Source of the DNA: Ignavibacteriaceae bacterium
GTDB taxonomy: Bacteria; Bacteroidota; Ignavibacteria; Ignavibacteriales; Ignavibacteriaceae
Direction of reading: 5' to 3'
Assembly (NCBI GenBank): GCA_025449775.1
Contig: JANWIS010000110.1
Coordinates: 1-8,264 of the forward strand
DNA: 8,264 bases
Shown here piece after piece: positions 1-4,645 of this stretch. Positions within the stretch are counted from its first letter, which is position 1. Every line of letters begins with the position of its first letter. The notes under the pieces are model-generated. The model ran no database searches. It saw only the letters and a list, made by a program, of their open reading frames with translations, and was not told the DNA's origin. The position numbers and the translations under genes were made by a program.

Positions 1-537
1 ATTAAGCAAAAAGTAAAACTCGAAATTGAATATCCATGCATCATCAAACCGAATGATCAGGGATCGACGGTCGGACTTACATTTGTGAAAGATGAATCTG
101 AAGTTGAAGAAGCAATAATTTCTGCACAAAAATATTCTTCAAAAGCATTGATCGAAAAATATATTCCCGGAAGAGAACTGACTGTAGCGGTATTAATTAA
201 TGAAGCTTTACCTGTTCTTGAGATAGTTCCCCAAAGTGGTTTGTATGATTATAAAAGTAAATATACTTCAGGGTTGAGTGAATATATTGTCCCGGCAAAT
301 ATTCCTGATGAAGTTGCAAAAAAAGCTCAGCAGCAATCGTTAATTGCTTTTCATTCTATCGGATGTGAAGGATATTCGAGAATTGATTTCAGAATGGATA
401 GTGATAACGAGCTTTTTTGTCTCGAAGTAAATACTCTTCCCGGGATGACATCATTAAGCCTTGTTCCGAAGGCTGCAAAAGCTGTTGGAATTTCATTCGA
501 GGAATTAATTAAAAGAATTATACAGCAGGCTCTTTAA
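1..537 (+). CDS. ddl: D-alanine--D-alanine ligase, C-terminal part (5' end outside window)
   Basis: ATP-dependent ligase that makes D-Ala-D-Ala for the peptidoglycan stem peptide, acting in the cytoplasm. The open frame runs in from base 1, so 178 residues of a family usually 300-370 long are visible. A GTG at 85 is internal and is not the start. Visible ATP-grasp features, numbered from the window edge: the nucleotide-binding lysine in IIKPNDQGSTVG (14-25), the IEKYIPGREL strand with its acidic residue (about 51-60), the omega-loop DYKSKY (about 83-88), and the metal ligands D129 (RIDF), E142 and N144 (LEVNTLPG). These are followed by the substrate-binding MTSLSLVP. All expected C-terminal catalytic residues are intact. 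Its TAA overlaps the ATG of the next gene by one base, suggesting translational coupling to the ftsB-like gene; pairing of wall synthesis and division genes is sensible. Identification is very secure. Confidence 0.96.
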   Translation: MKQKVKLEIEYPCIIKPNDQGSTVGLTFVKDESEVEEAIISAQKYSSKALIEKYIPGRELTVAVLINEALPVLEIVPQSGLYDYKSKYTSGLSEYIVPANIPDEVAKKAQQQSLIAFHSIGCEGYSRIDFRMDSDNELFCLEVNTLPGMTSLSLVPKAAKAVGISFEELIKRIIQQAL

Positions 538-827
538 TGAAGTTGGAAAACAAAAAAATTATTTTTTATGTTTTCATTTCAATAGTTGTTATTGGTATTC
601 TTTATATACTTTTTAATGAACAAGGAGCTTTTAAATATTACAGCTTGAAAAGTGAAGTTGATTCGATGAAGGTAGAGTTTGAGAAAATTAAGTCAGAGAA
701 TGATCGTCTTAAATCAGAAATTGACTCACTGCAGAAAAAAATTCCTGCCAAGATCGAACAGGTAGCCAGGGAAAAATATAATATGAAGCGGGAAGGTGAA
801 ACTGTAATTGAAGTCGAAGAAAAATGA
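537..827 (+). CDS. ftsB: FtsB/DivIC-family septum formation protein
   Basis: Small bitopic division protein of 96 residues. FtsB/DivIC proteins form a complex with FtsL and FtsQ/DivIB and activate septal wall synthesis. Seen here: a short basic N-terminus, one transmembrane helix (about 8-26), a short linker containing the family-typical asparagine and glycine (NEQG, 27-30), and a heptad-rich coiled coil (about 36-68). The C-terminal signature IEQVAREKYNMKREGETVI (73-91) matches the family pattern of 'iE..ARe.y.m...GE.v'. The start ATG overlaps the ddl stop (TAATG), and the 3' end overlaps rarA by 20 bases, so all three are likely on one transcript. FtsL is the main alternative because it has the same architecture; the ARExYxMxxxGE motif favours FtsB/DivIC. 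The symbol is assigned by family, not by demonstrated orthology. Confidence 0.87.
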   Translation: MKLENKKIIFYVFISIVVIGILYILFNEQGAFKYYSLKSEVDSMKVEFEKIKSENDRLKSEIDSLQKKIPAKIEQVAREKYNMKREGETVIEVEEK

Positions 828-2121
828 AATAAATCTAAATATTCCTTCAGTTCCACTTGCCGACAGAGTAAGACCAAAATCATTAACTGAATTTTATGGA
901 CAGGAACATCTCGTTGGAGATGGTAAACCGATCAGGCAAATGATTGAAAAACTTAATATTAGTTCTTTCATTCTTTGGGGTCCTCCCGGTTCAGGAAAAA
1001 CAACTCTTGCACAAATAATATCCGAATCCACTCAGTCAAAATTTTACCAGATTAGCGCCGTATCAGCAGGTGTAAAAGAAGTAAGAAATATTATTCAAAT
1101 TGCTGAACACAATAAATCTATCGACTTGCGTACAATACTTTTTATAGATGAAATACATCGCTTCAATAAAGCACAGCAGGATGCACTGCTTCATCCGGTT
1201 GAAACAGGATTAATAATTTTAATAGGTGCAACAACGGAAAACCCTTCTTTCGAAGTAATCCCGGCACTCCGATCGAGAGCAAGAGTTTATGTTTTGAATG
1301 AACTCTCCAAAAATGATCTACAGAAAATTCTAAACAATGCAATTTCTAAAGATGAGTTTATTTCCAAGCTGGATATAGAATTAGCAGATGAAGATTATTT
1401 GCTCTACTTATCAGGCGGTGATGCAAGGATAATGCTGAACATTTTTGAATCCTCTGTTGTTCAGAATTTAAGTGGAGAAAAAATTTCAATTACTAAAGAA
1501 GTGCTGGATAATATTATTCAGAAGAAAAATATTATTTATGATAAAGGTGGAGAAGAACATTACAATCTGATCTCGGCATTTATAAAGAGTGTTCGTGGCA
1601 GTGATCCTGATGCAGCATTATACTGGCTTGTTAGAATGCTTCAAGGCGGTGAAGATCCTCTTTTTATTGCAAGAAGATTAATTGTTCTTGCTTCTGAAGA
1701 TGTTGGTAATGCATCACCAAATGGATTGGTTTTGGCTGAAGCTGCTTTTGGAGCTGTTGATAAAATCGGAATGCCGGAAGCAAGAATTGTTCTGGCACAA
1801 TGTACAACTTATCTTGCTTCATCTCCCAAGAGCAACGCTTCGTATAAAGGAATTTCAAAAGCTGAACAGGAAATAAAATCACAACCGGCTTATCCGGTTC
1901 CTTTTCATCTTCGTAATGCACCTACTAAACTAATGGAAGAGCTTGGATTTGGTGGAAAATATAAATATCCCCATGATCATGAAAATAATTTTCTTATCGA
2001 AAAATATTTTCCTGAAGAGATGGAAGGAAAACAATTTTATTTTCCAACGGTGAATGGACAGGAAAAGAATATTAAGGAACAATTAAAGTTTTTGTGGAAG
2101 GGAAAGAAAAAGTATGATTGA
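808..2121 (+). CDS. rarA: Replication-associated recombination protein A (RarA/MgsA AAA+ ATPase)
   Basis: AAA+ ATPase of the clamp-loader-like RarA/MgsA/WRNIP1 family, which acts at stalled replication forks and single-strand/duplex junctions. The 437 residues match the usual family length. Visible in order: the N-terminal PLADRVRPKSLTEFYGQEHLVG (16-37), Walker A GPPGSGKTT (58-66), Walker B LFIDEIHR (111-118), sensor 1 in GATTENPSFEV (140-150), the arginine-finger region LRSRAR (154-159), sensor 2 GGDAR (203-207), and the C-terminal MgsA tetramerisation domain with MLQGGEDPLFIARR (277-290) and ASEDVGNA (295-302). The start is TTG at 808. The first in-frame ATG would remove the conserved N-terminal motif, and GGAAGG lies about 11 bases upstream of the TTG. 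The ATG at 824 is out of frame and stops at once. The gene overlaps the ftsB-like gene by 20 bases. It converges on dprA across 72 AT-rich bases in which I see no GC-rich terminator hairpin. Confidence 0.96.
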   Translation: MKSKKNEINLNIPSVPLADRVRPKSLTEFYGQEHLVGDGKPIRQMIEKLNISSFILWGPPGSGKTTLAQIISESTQSKFYQISAVSAGVKEVRNIIQIAEHNKSIDLRTILFIDEIHRFNKAQQDALLHPVETGLIILIGATTENPSFEVIPALRSRARVYVLNELSKNDLQKILNNAISKDEFISKLDIELADEDYLLYLSGGDARIMLNIFESSVVQNLSGEKISITKEVLDNIIQKKNIIYDKGGEEHYNLISAFIKSVRGSDPDAALYWLVRMLQGGEDPLFIARRLIVLASEDVGNASPNGLVLAEAAFGAVDKIGMPEARIVLAQCTTYLASSPKSNASYKGISKAEQEIKSQPAYPVPFHLRNAPTKLMEELGFGGKYKYPHDHENNFLIEKYFPEEMEGKQFYFPTVNGQEKNIKEQLKFLWKGKKKYD

Positions 2122-2193
2122 CATCATACCGAAATTATAAAATTGAAATATGATTGTGAGGTCTTCCTTAAAATTCAATATTTAAATTTCTCT

Positions 2194-3315
2194 TTAAAGT
2201 ACTGCAAAATTTTTCCCCGGTAACTGTTTTATCAATCCTTTAAACTCAAGAGATAATAAATTCACGAGACAATCAGAAGTTGACATATTTGTAAGTGAAG
2301 CAATTTTGTCTATATGCAATGGTTCCGAATTAAGAACATTAATTATTTTTTCTTCAAATAGGTTTAGATCGATCTGCTGCTTTGGAATATTTTTTCCGAG
2401 TACGGGTTTGAGTTTTAGTTCAAGTTCAAGAATTATATCTTCGGCTGATCTTGTTAATTTTGCTTCCGATTTTTGAATCAAAAGATTTGTGCCATCCGAT
2501 TGCCTAACACCAACATTTCCGGGAAGAGCAAATACTTCTCGGTCCTGATCAATAGCAAATGCAGCCGTTTGCATTGCACCTCCGGATATTCCCGTTTCAA
2601 TTATAACAACCCCTAAACTCAAGCCTGAGATGATTCTATTTCTTCTCGGAAAATTTTGTGCGTCTGGTTTTGTACCGAGAGAAAATTCACTGATTACAGC
2701 ACCTGTATCACTAATTTTTTCAAAAAGTTTTTTATTTTCAGGCGGATATATTACGTCTAAACCTGTACCAACAATTGAAATAGTTCTTCCACCGGATTTG
2801 ATAGCAGAATTATGTGCGATTGAATCAATTCCTCTTGCCATTCCACTGACGATTGAAATACCCTGACTTGCAAGTTCCATTGATATTTTTTCGGTCTGTA
2901 TTTTTCCATAATTAGTTGGCTGACGTGTACCAACAATTGCAATTGAAAATTGGTCACTTTCAGTTAACTGACCAAGTATGTAAAAAAGAAGAGGAGGATC
3001 ATAAATTTTTTTAAGCAGCTGAGGATATTCATTATCCCAAACGCTTATTATTCTGCCTCCAATTTTTTCTAAATTCTTTAATTCTGATTCTGTGAATTTT
3101 TCAATATTTCCTTTGTCTTGCACTGCTTTTCTTAATCGCTTTGCAAGATTTGTACTTATACCATCAACAGTCATTAAGGATTGAGTATCGGAAGCAAGAA
3201 TATTTTTTGTGGTTTTAAATTTTGCAAGCAGGTTACGGATTTTACCAGGCCCAATGCCATCAACAGAAAGCAGAAGAAACAGATCAGTTAGTTGATCAAA
3301 ATTTAACTTGCTCAA
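2194..3315 (-). CDS. dprA: DNA-processing protein DprA/Smf
   Basis: Cytoplasmic protein that binds incoming single-stranded DNA during natural transformation and loads RecA. It is also widely conserved in non-competent bacteria. The 373 residues make a full-length three-part protein. A helix-hairpin-helix/SAM-like N-terminus carries two GIG/GIS hairpins (about 13-33 and 47-65). Then comes the Rossmann-like DprA core with EYPQLL (96-101), VGTRQPTNYG (128-137), SGMARGID (157-164), GTGLDVIYPPEN (183-194), FPRRNRIISGLS (222-233), ALPG (263-266) and DGTNLLI (274-280). The C-terminal winged helix (about 319-373) is the DML1-like domain. The start appears to be TTG at 3313-3315: the next methionine is residue 48, past the first HhH motif. 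There is only a weak purine-rich stretch (AGAG) upstream. It is the third gene of the operon, 12 bases after the EutN-type gene and in the same reading frame. Apart from dprA, no competence genes are seen. Confidence 0.96.
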   Translation of the reverse strand: MSKLNFDQLTDLFLLLSVDGIGPGKIRNLLAKFKTTKNILASDTQSLMTVDGISTNLAKRLRKAVQDKGNIEKFTESELKNLEKIGGRIISVWDNEYPQLLKKIYDPPLLFYILGQLTESDQFSIAIVGTRQPTNYGKIQTEKISMELASQGISIVSGMARGIDSIAHNSAIKSGGRTISIVGTGLDVIYPPENKKLFEKISDTGAVISEFSLGTKPDAQNFPRRNRIISGLSLGVVIIETGISGGAMQTAAFAIDQDREVFALPGNVGVRQSDGTNLLIQKSEAKLTRSAEDIILELELKLKPVLGKNIPKQQIDLNLFEEKIINVLNSEPLHIDKIASLTNMSTSDCLVNLLSLEFKGLIKQLPGKNFAVL

Positions 3316-3327
3316 TTTTATGAAACT

Positions 3328-3621
3328 CTATTTTTTGGAAGTGTGACTGCTGTTCACTTCAATTGAATCGACAACAGCTACAACAATCGAATGGACTGGT
3401 GAGTTTTTATGTCCGAGAATTTGTTGAACGGCTTTACCTTCCTGGACAAGCAGTACTGTATCACCAATGCCAGCATCAACAACATCAATAGCCACTACAT
3501 CATTTATCCCAATGTAGTTGTTGTTTAAATCAATCGGGTGAACAAGTAATAATTTATGCCCAATAAGGTAAGAATTTTTTTGAGTTGAAACCAGATTTCC
3601 TTTAACTTTGGCCAGAATCAA
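3328..3621 (-). CDS. EutN/CcmL-type bacterial microcompartment vertex protein (BMC-P), orphan
   Basis: Ninety-seven residues with the whole EutN/CcmL pattern: MILAKVKGNLVST at the start, KLLLVHPID (23-31), VAIDVVDAGIGDTVLLVQEG (43-62), and SPVHSIVVAVVDSIEV (74-89). In this family the protein folds as a small beta-barrel and forms pentamers that cap the vertices of icosahedral microcompartment shells such as carboxysomes and Eut/Pdu bodies. The hydrophilic tail after 89 (NSSHTSKK) is short. The start is TTG at 3619-3621; there is no other methionine in the protein, and the family N-terminus begins exactly here. It overlaps the upstream membrane-protein gene by 20 bases and is followed 12 bases later by dprA. 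No BMC-H or BMC-T shell gene, aldehyde dehydrogenase or other cargo gene is in the window. It may serve a shell encoded elsewhere, or have been recruited for something else. Family assignment is strong; role is unknown. Confidence 0.9.
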   Translation of the reverse strand: MILAKVKGNLVSTQKNSYLIGHKLLLVHPIDLNNNYIGINDVVAIDVVDAGIGDTVLLVQEGKAVQQILGHKNSPVHSIVVAVVDSIEVNSSHTSKK

Positions 3622-3898
3622 TGCCGGAATCCTGAGATTGTTCTCTCTTTTCTTTTCTCCTGTAAAAAATTGAGAGTGGAAAGATAATTATATAAGCAAT
3701 GAATAATATTATAGGTGAAATAACCAGAGAGGAAAAACTGTTCCATGGACCAATTGTCATAAAGAAAAATCCAATAATGGTGATTACCAGTCCAAGGATA
3801 AGCAACAAATAATTTTTTTTCTCCCAGTAAATTGTAAATGGAGAGATAGAAGATTTTTTAGTCTGTTTTATTTGTCGCTTTTTTATTTTTTTTGTCAT
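3602..3898 (-). CDS. Small two-helix membrane protein, DUF3098-like
   Basis: Ninety-eight residues. A lysine/arginine-rich N-terminus (1-15) leads to WEKKNYLLLILGLVITIIGFF, with the first transmembrane helix at about 29-49. A short GPWNSF turn follows, then a second helix (about 57-77), a basic cluster (YRRKEKRE) and a Ser/Gln/Asp-rich tail. Positive charge at both ends predicts both termini in the cytoplasm. The '(K)KNY-hydrophobic-G-hydrophobic-GF-M' pattern followed by a second helix resembles the DUF3098 family known from Bacteroidota, where it is of unknown function. That match is from memory of the pattern and is only moderately certain. It is the first gene of the operon with the EutN-type gene and dprA. 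The start ATG has GGAG five bases upstream, just after the two-hairpin element and near-consensus promoter described separately. Confidence 0.7.
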   Translation of the reverse strand: MTKKIKKRQIKQTKKSSISPFTIYWEKKNYLLLILGLVITIIGFFFMTIGPWNSFSSLVISPIILFIAYIIIFPLSIFYRRKEKREQSQDSGIDSGQS

Positions 3899-3910
3899 TT
3901 CAACTCCGAG

Positions 3911-3949
3911 AATAATATAAAAGCCCAGCGATGGGGGACCACTGGGCTC
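3911..3949 (-). terminator. Possible intrinsic terminator/attenuator within the operon leader
   Basis: A seven-pair, mostly GC stem, AGCCCAG/CTGGGCT (3948-3942 with 3928-3922), can be extended by a G-U pair at 3949/3921. It is followed by UUUU and then AUAUUAUU. The 13-base loop can close further by UGG/CCA, leaving a UCCC tetraloop and a bulge. The U tract is short and broken by A, so termination may be partial. It ends only about a dozen bases before the ATG of the DUF3098-like gene, with the ribosome site GGAG (3904-3907) between. Transcripts that pass the hairpin would express that gene, so an attenuator fits as well as a plain terminator. Confidence 0.45.
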
Positions 3950-3995
3950 GACTCTGATACTTCAAAGGGCAGGGGAGAACCCATTGAAAGAGTCA
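3912..3995 (-). ncRNA. Candidate small RNA or leader: two tandem hairpins with C-rich loops
   Basis: On the minus strand, transcription from the promoter at 4002-4030 would begin at about 3995, directly at the first hairpin. Hairpin 1: GACTCT (3994-3989) pairs with AGAGTC (3955-3950), TTCAA (3988-3984) with TTGAA (3965-3961), and GGG (3982-3980) with CCC (3969-3967). There is one U-U mismatch, a short asymmetric internal loop, and a 10-base loop UUCUCCCCUG. Hairpin 2 starts immediately: AGCCCAG (3948-3942) pairs with CTGGGCT (3928-3922) around UGGUCCCCCAUCG, then UUUUAUAUUAUU. The RNA would be about 80 nt. C-rich hairpin loops are typical of regulatory RNAs that pair with Shine-Dalgarno G runs, as in the actinobacterial 6C RNA; I claim resemblance of design only. 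It could equally be an attenuating leader of the DUF3098-like/EutN/dprA operon. I recognise no named RNA family. Confidence 0.5.
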
Positions 3996-4001
3996 ATTGG
4001 A

Positions 4002-4030
4002 AATATAAATTGATAAGTGTTATTTGTCAA
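4002..4030 (-). promoter_or_regulatory. Near-consensus sigma-70 promoter
   Basis: On the minus strand the -35 box is TTGACA (4030-4025, 6 of 6 consensus) and the -10 box is TATATT (4007-4002, 5 of 6 by position), with a 17-base spacer (4024-4008). The predicted start is near 3995, at the foot of the first C-loop hairpin. The -35 box lies only eight bases beyond the stop codon of the 82-residue gene, so this promoter separates that gene from the DUF3098-like/EutN/dprA operon. It is the best promoter in the window. Confidence 0.72.
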
Positions 4031-4037
4031 GTATTTG

Positions 4038-4286
4038 CTATTTACTAATCTGGTAAACAATTTTCCTTATCGTGTCAAACTGAAGATACGGATATTCCTC
4101 ACGAATTGAATCAATAGCATCACCAGCACTTATCTTACTTGCCCTCAGATTTTTAAATTTTTTTCTTATCTGATAATCTCGAACTGCTTTATCATCTATA
4201 AGTCCGTGAGACTCTAACAGTTCAAAGATTTCATCGCTAATCAACTCTGACAGAGGGTTATCTATTTTTGCTATTATTTCCTTCAT
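4038..4286 (-). CDS. Hypothetical 82-residue protein, possible helix-turn-helix C-terminus
   Basis: I do not recognise a family. The protein is soluble, charged and looks all-helical, with no signal or membrane segment. The N-terminal half (MKEIIAKIDNPLSELISDEIFELLESHGLID) looks like two helices. Then comes a basic stretch (RDYQIRKKFKNLR, 36-48). The C-terminal part, DAIDSIREEYPYLQFDTIRKIVYQ (56-79), reads like a recognition-helix motif of the kind 'aI..la..y...s..TirkIv', loosely reminiscent of Mor-type or other small DNA-binding HTH domains. That resemblance is weak inference. AAGGAAAG lies about six bases upstream of the ATG, a good ribosome site. The gene sits alone between two structured-RNA candidates on the same strand; an inverted repeat lies in its presumed promoter. 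Coding is supported by a good RBS and sensible amino-acid composition rather than by homology. Confidence 0.62.
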   Translation of the reverse strand: MKEIIAKIDNPLSELISDEIFELLESHGLIDDKAVRDYQIRKKFKNLRASKISAGDAIDSIREEYPYLQFDTIRKIVYQISK

Positions 4287-4328
4287 CTCTGCTTTCCTTT
4301 CTTTTAGTTTATGGATGTCGCTAAAATT

Positions 4329-4357
4329 AGTATAGTATCAAGCCTTTAGAAATACTA
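4329..4357 (-). promoter_or_regulatory. Inverted repeat over a possible promoter of the 82-residue gene
   Basis: TAGTAT (plus 4333-4338) and ATACTA (4352-4357) form a 6-bp inverted repeat with a 13-base spacer. On the minus strand, TATACT (4334-4329) is a fair -10 box overlapping the inner arm, and the outer arm falls exactly where a -35 box would lie, though its sequence (TAGTAT) is a poor -35. The leader would be about 36 bases. This could be an operator covering the promoter, possibly for self-regulation by the product. In AT-rich DNA such a short repeat may be chance. Confidence 0.25.
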
Positions 4358-4377
4358 CCTCCGTATTTTGTTCCTTT

Positions 4378-4417
4378 AAAAATAAAAAAGCCGACCAGAG
4401 AAGTCCCTAAAATCGGC
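4378..4417 (-). terminator. Strong intrinsic terminator (minus strand)
   Basis: On the minus strand GCCGATT (4417-4411) pairs with GGTCGGC (4396-4390), including two G-U pairs. After a UU bulge, AGGG (4408-4405) pairs with CTCT (4400-4397) around an ACUU loop. The hairpin is followed at once by U6, A and U5 (4389-4378). The U tract lies only on the minus-strand 3' side, so it cannot terminate plus-strand transcription by the same logic. It ends a transcript coming from the direction of the wzz-like gene, not any recognised protein gene. Confidence 0.7.
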
Positions 4418-4474
4418 GTAAATCTGCTACTCTGGTAATAAAAGTTCTGAGAAATTATTTTTTATTACTGTAGC
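4378..4474 (-). ncRNA. Candidate structured small RNA or riboswitch-like leader ending in the terminator
   Basis: On the minus strand GCTAC (4474-4470) pairs with GTAGC (4430-4426), and just inside it GTAATAAAA (4468-4460) pairs with TTTTATTAC (4443-4435). This makes a 5+9 bp hairpin with a one-base bulge on one side and CAGA (4434-4431) on the other. A 12-nt linker leads into the terminator hairpin (4417-4390). ACCAGAG (4436-4430) is fully complementary to CTCTGGT (4400-4394) inside the terminator's 3' arm, so an alternative or pseudoknot pairing could open the terminator. A possible -10, TATAGA (4486-4481), would start RNA near 4474, but I see no good -35. The RNA would be roughly 95 nt. 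It matches no RNA family I know. It lies upstream of the 82-residue gene on the same strand, so it could be that gene's attenuator or an independent RNA. Confidence 0.5.
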
Positions 4475-4611
4475 AAAATATCTATAATTGTAAAACCCTA
4501 TTATTACTCTTAATTTTCTTGGCCTAAAAATATAAAAAATTGTACGAATATCAAAAAGCTTTTTTATTTAATATTTTCATCAGAAATTTCTCCTCAAAAA
4601 TCCCTTATTCA

Positions 4612-4620
4612 TGATAATAT
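4612..4620 (+). promoter_or_regulatory. Possible extended -10 promoter for the polysaccharide genes
   Basis: TGATAATAT has the TGn extension followed by a TAATAT -10-like hexamer (4615-4620), which would start RNA around 4627 and leave a leader of about 20 bases. No good -35 box is seen 16-18 bases upstream. The ribosome site of the wzz-like gene is also weak (GGAT about six bases before the ATG). In DNA this AT-rich the match is only suggestive. Confidence 0.25.
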
Positions 4621-4645
4621 TTACATCTTTTGAAATGGATATTTA

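Larger units (their letters stand above)
4287..4645. other. 359-base divergent intergenic region
   Basis: This gene-free stretch separates the minus-strand 82-residue gene from the plus-strand polysaccharide genes. From left to right it holds the ribosome site and presumed promoter/inverted repeat of the small gene (to about 4357), a purine-rich GGAGG (minus strand, 4362-4358) with no convincing start codon after it, the minus-strand terminator and folded RNA (4378-4474), and an AT-rich stretch (4475-4645) that must carry the promoter for the wzz-like gene. The latter contains AAAAAGCTTTTT, a 12-base palindrome near 4554-4565. I see no tRNA, transposon end or CRISPR-like repeat. Confidence 0.6.

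Noticed and set aside
1..84. Treating GTG at 85 as the start of the ligase
   Set aside because: The frame is open to base 1 and encodes the conserved ATP-grasp nucleotide-binding segment before 85, so the gene is simply cut by the window edge.
1664..1921. Overlapping open frames on both strands inside rarA, and similar frames inside dprA, the wzz-like gene and the wzy-like gene
   Set aside because: They lie wholly within well-supported genes in other frames, lack ribosome sites and encode low-complexity Leu/Gln-rich or Phe-rich products.
2122..2193. Bidirectional terminator between the convergent rarA and dprA genes
   Set aside because: Only weak AT-only pairings such as AAATT/AATTT are present; I see no stable hairpin.
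4355..4362. Strong GGAGG Shine-Dalgarno-like sequence on the minus strand upstream of the 82-residue gene
   Set aside because: No ATG, GTG or TTG at a usable spacing; only an ATT-started eight-codon frame follows, which I cannot support as a gene.
4445..4452. CTGAGA on the plus strand, as in TPP riboswitches
   Set aside because: None of the other conserved TPP elements is nearby, and the surrounding fold and terminator belong to the minus strand.
4553..4566. AAAAAGCTTTTTT as a terminator hairpin
   Set aside because: It is a perfect palindrome with no room for a loop, and only two GC pairs; more likely chance A/T runs.
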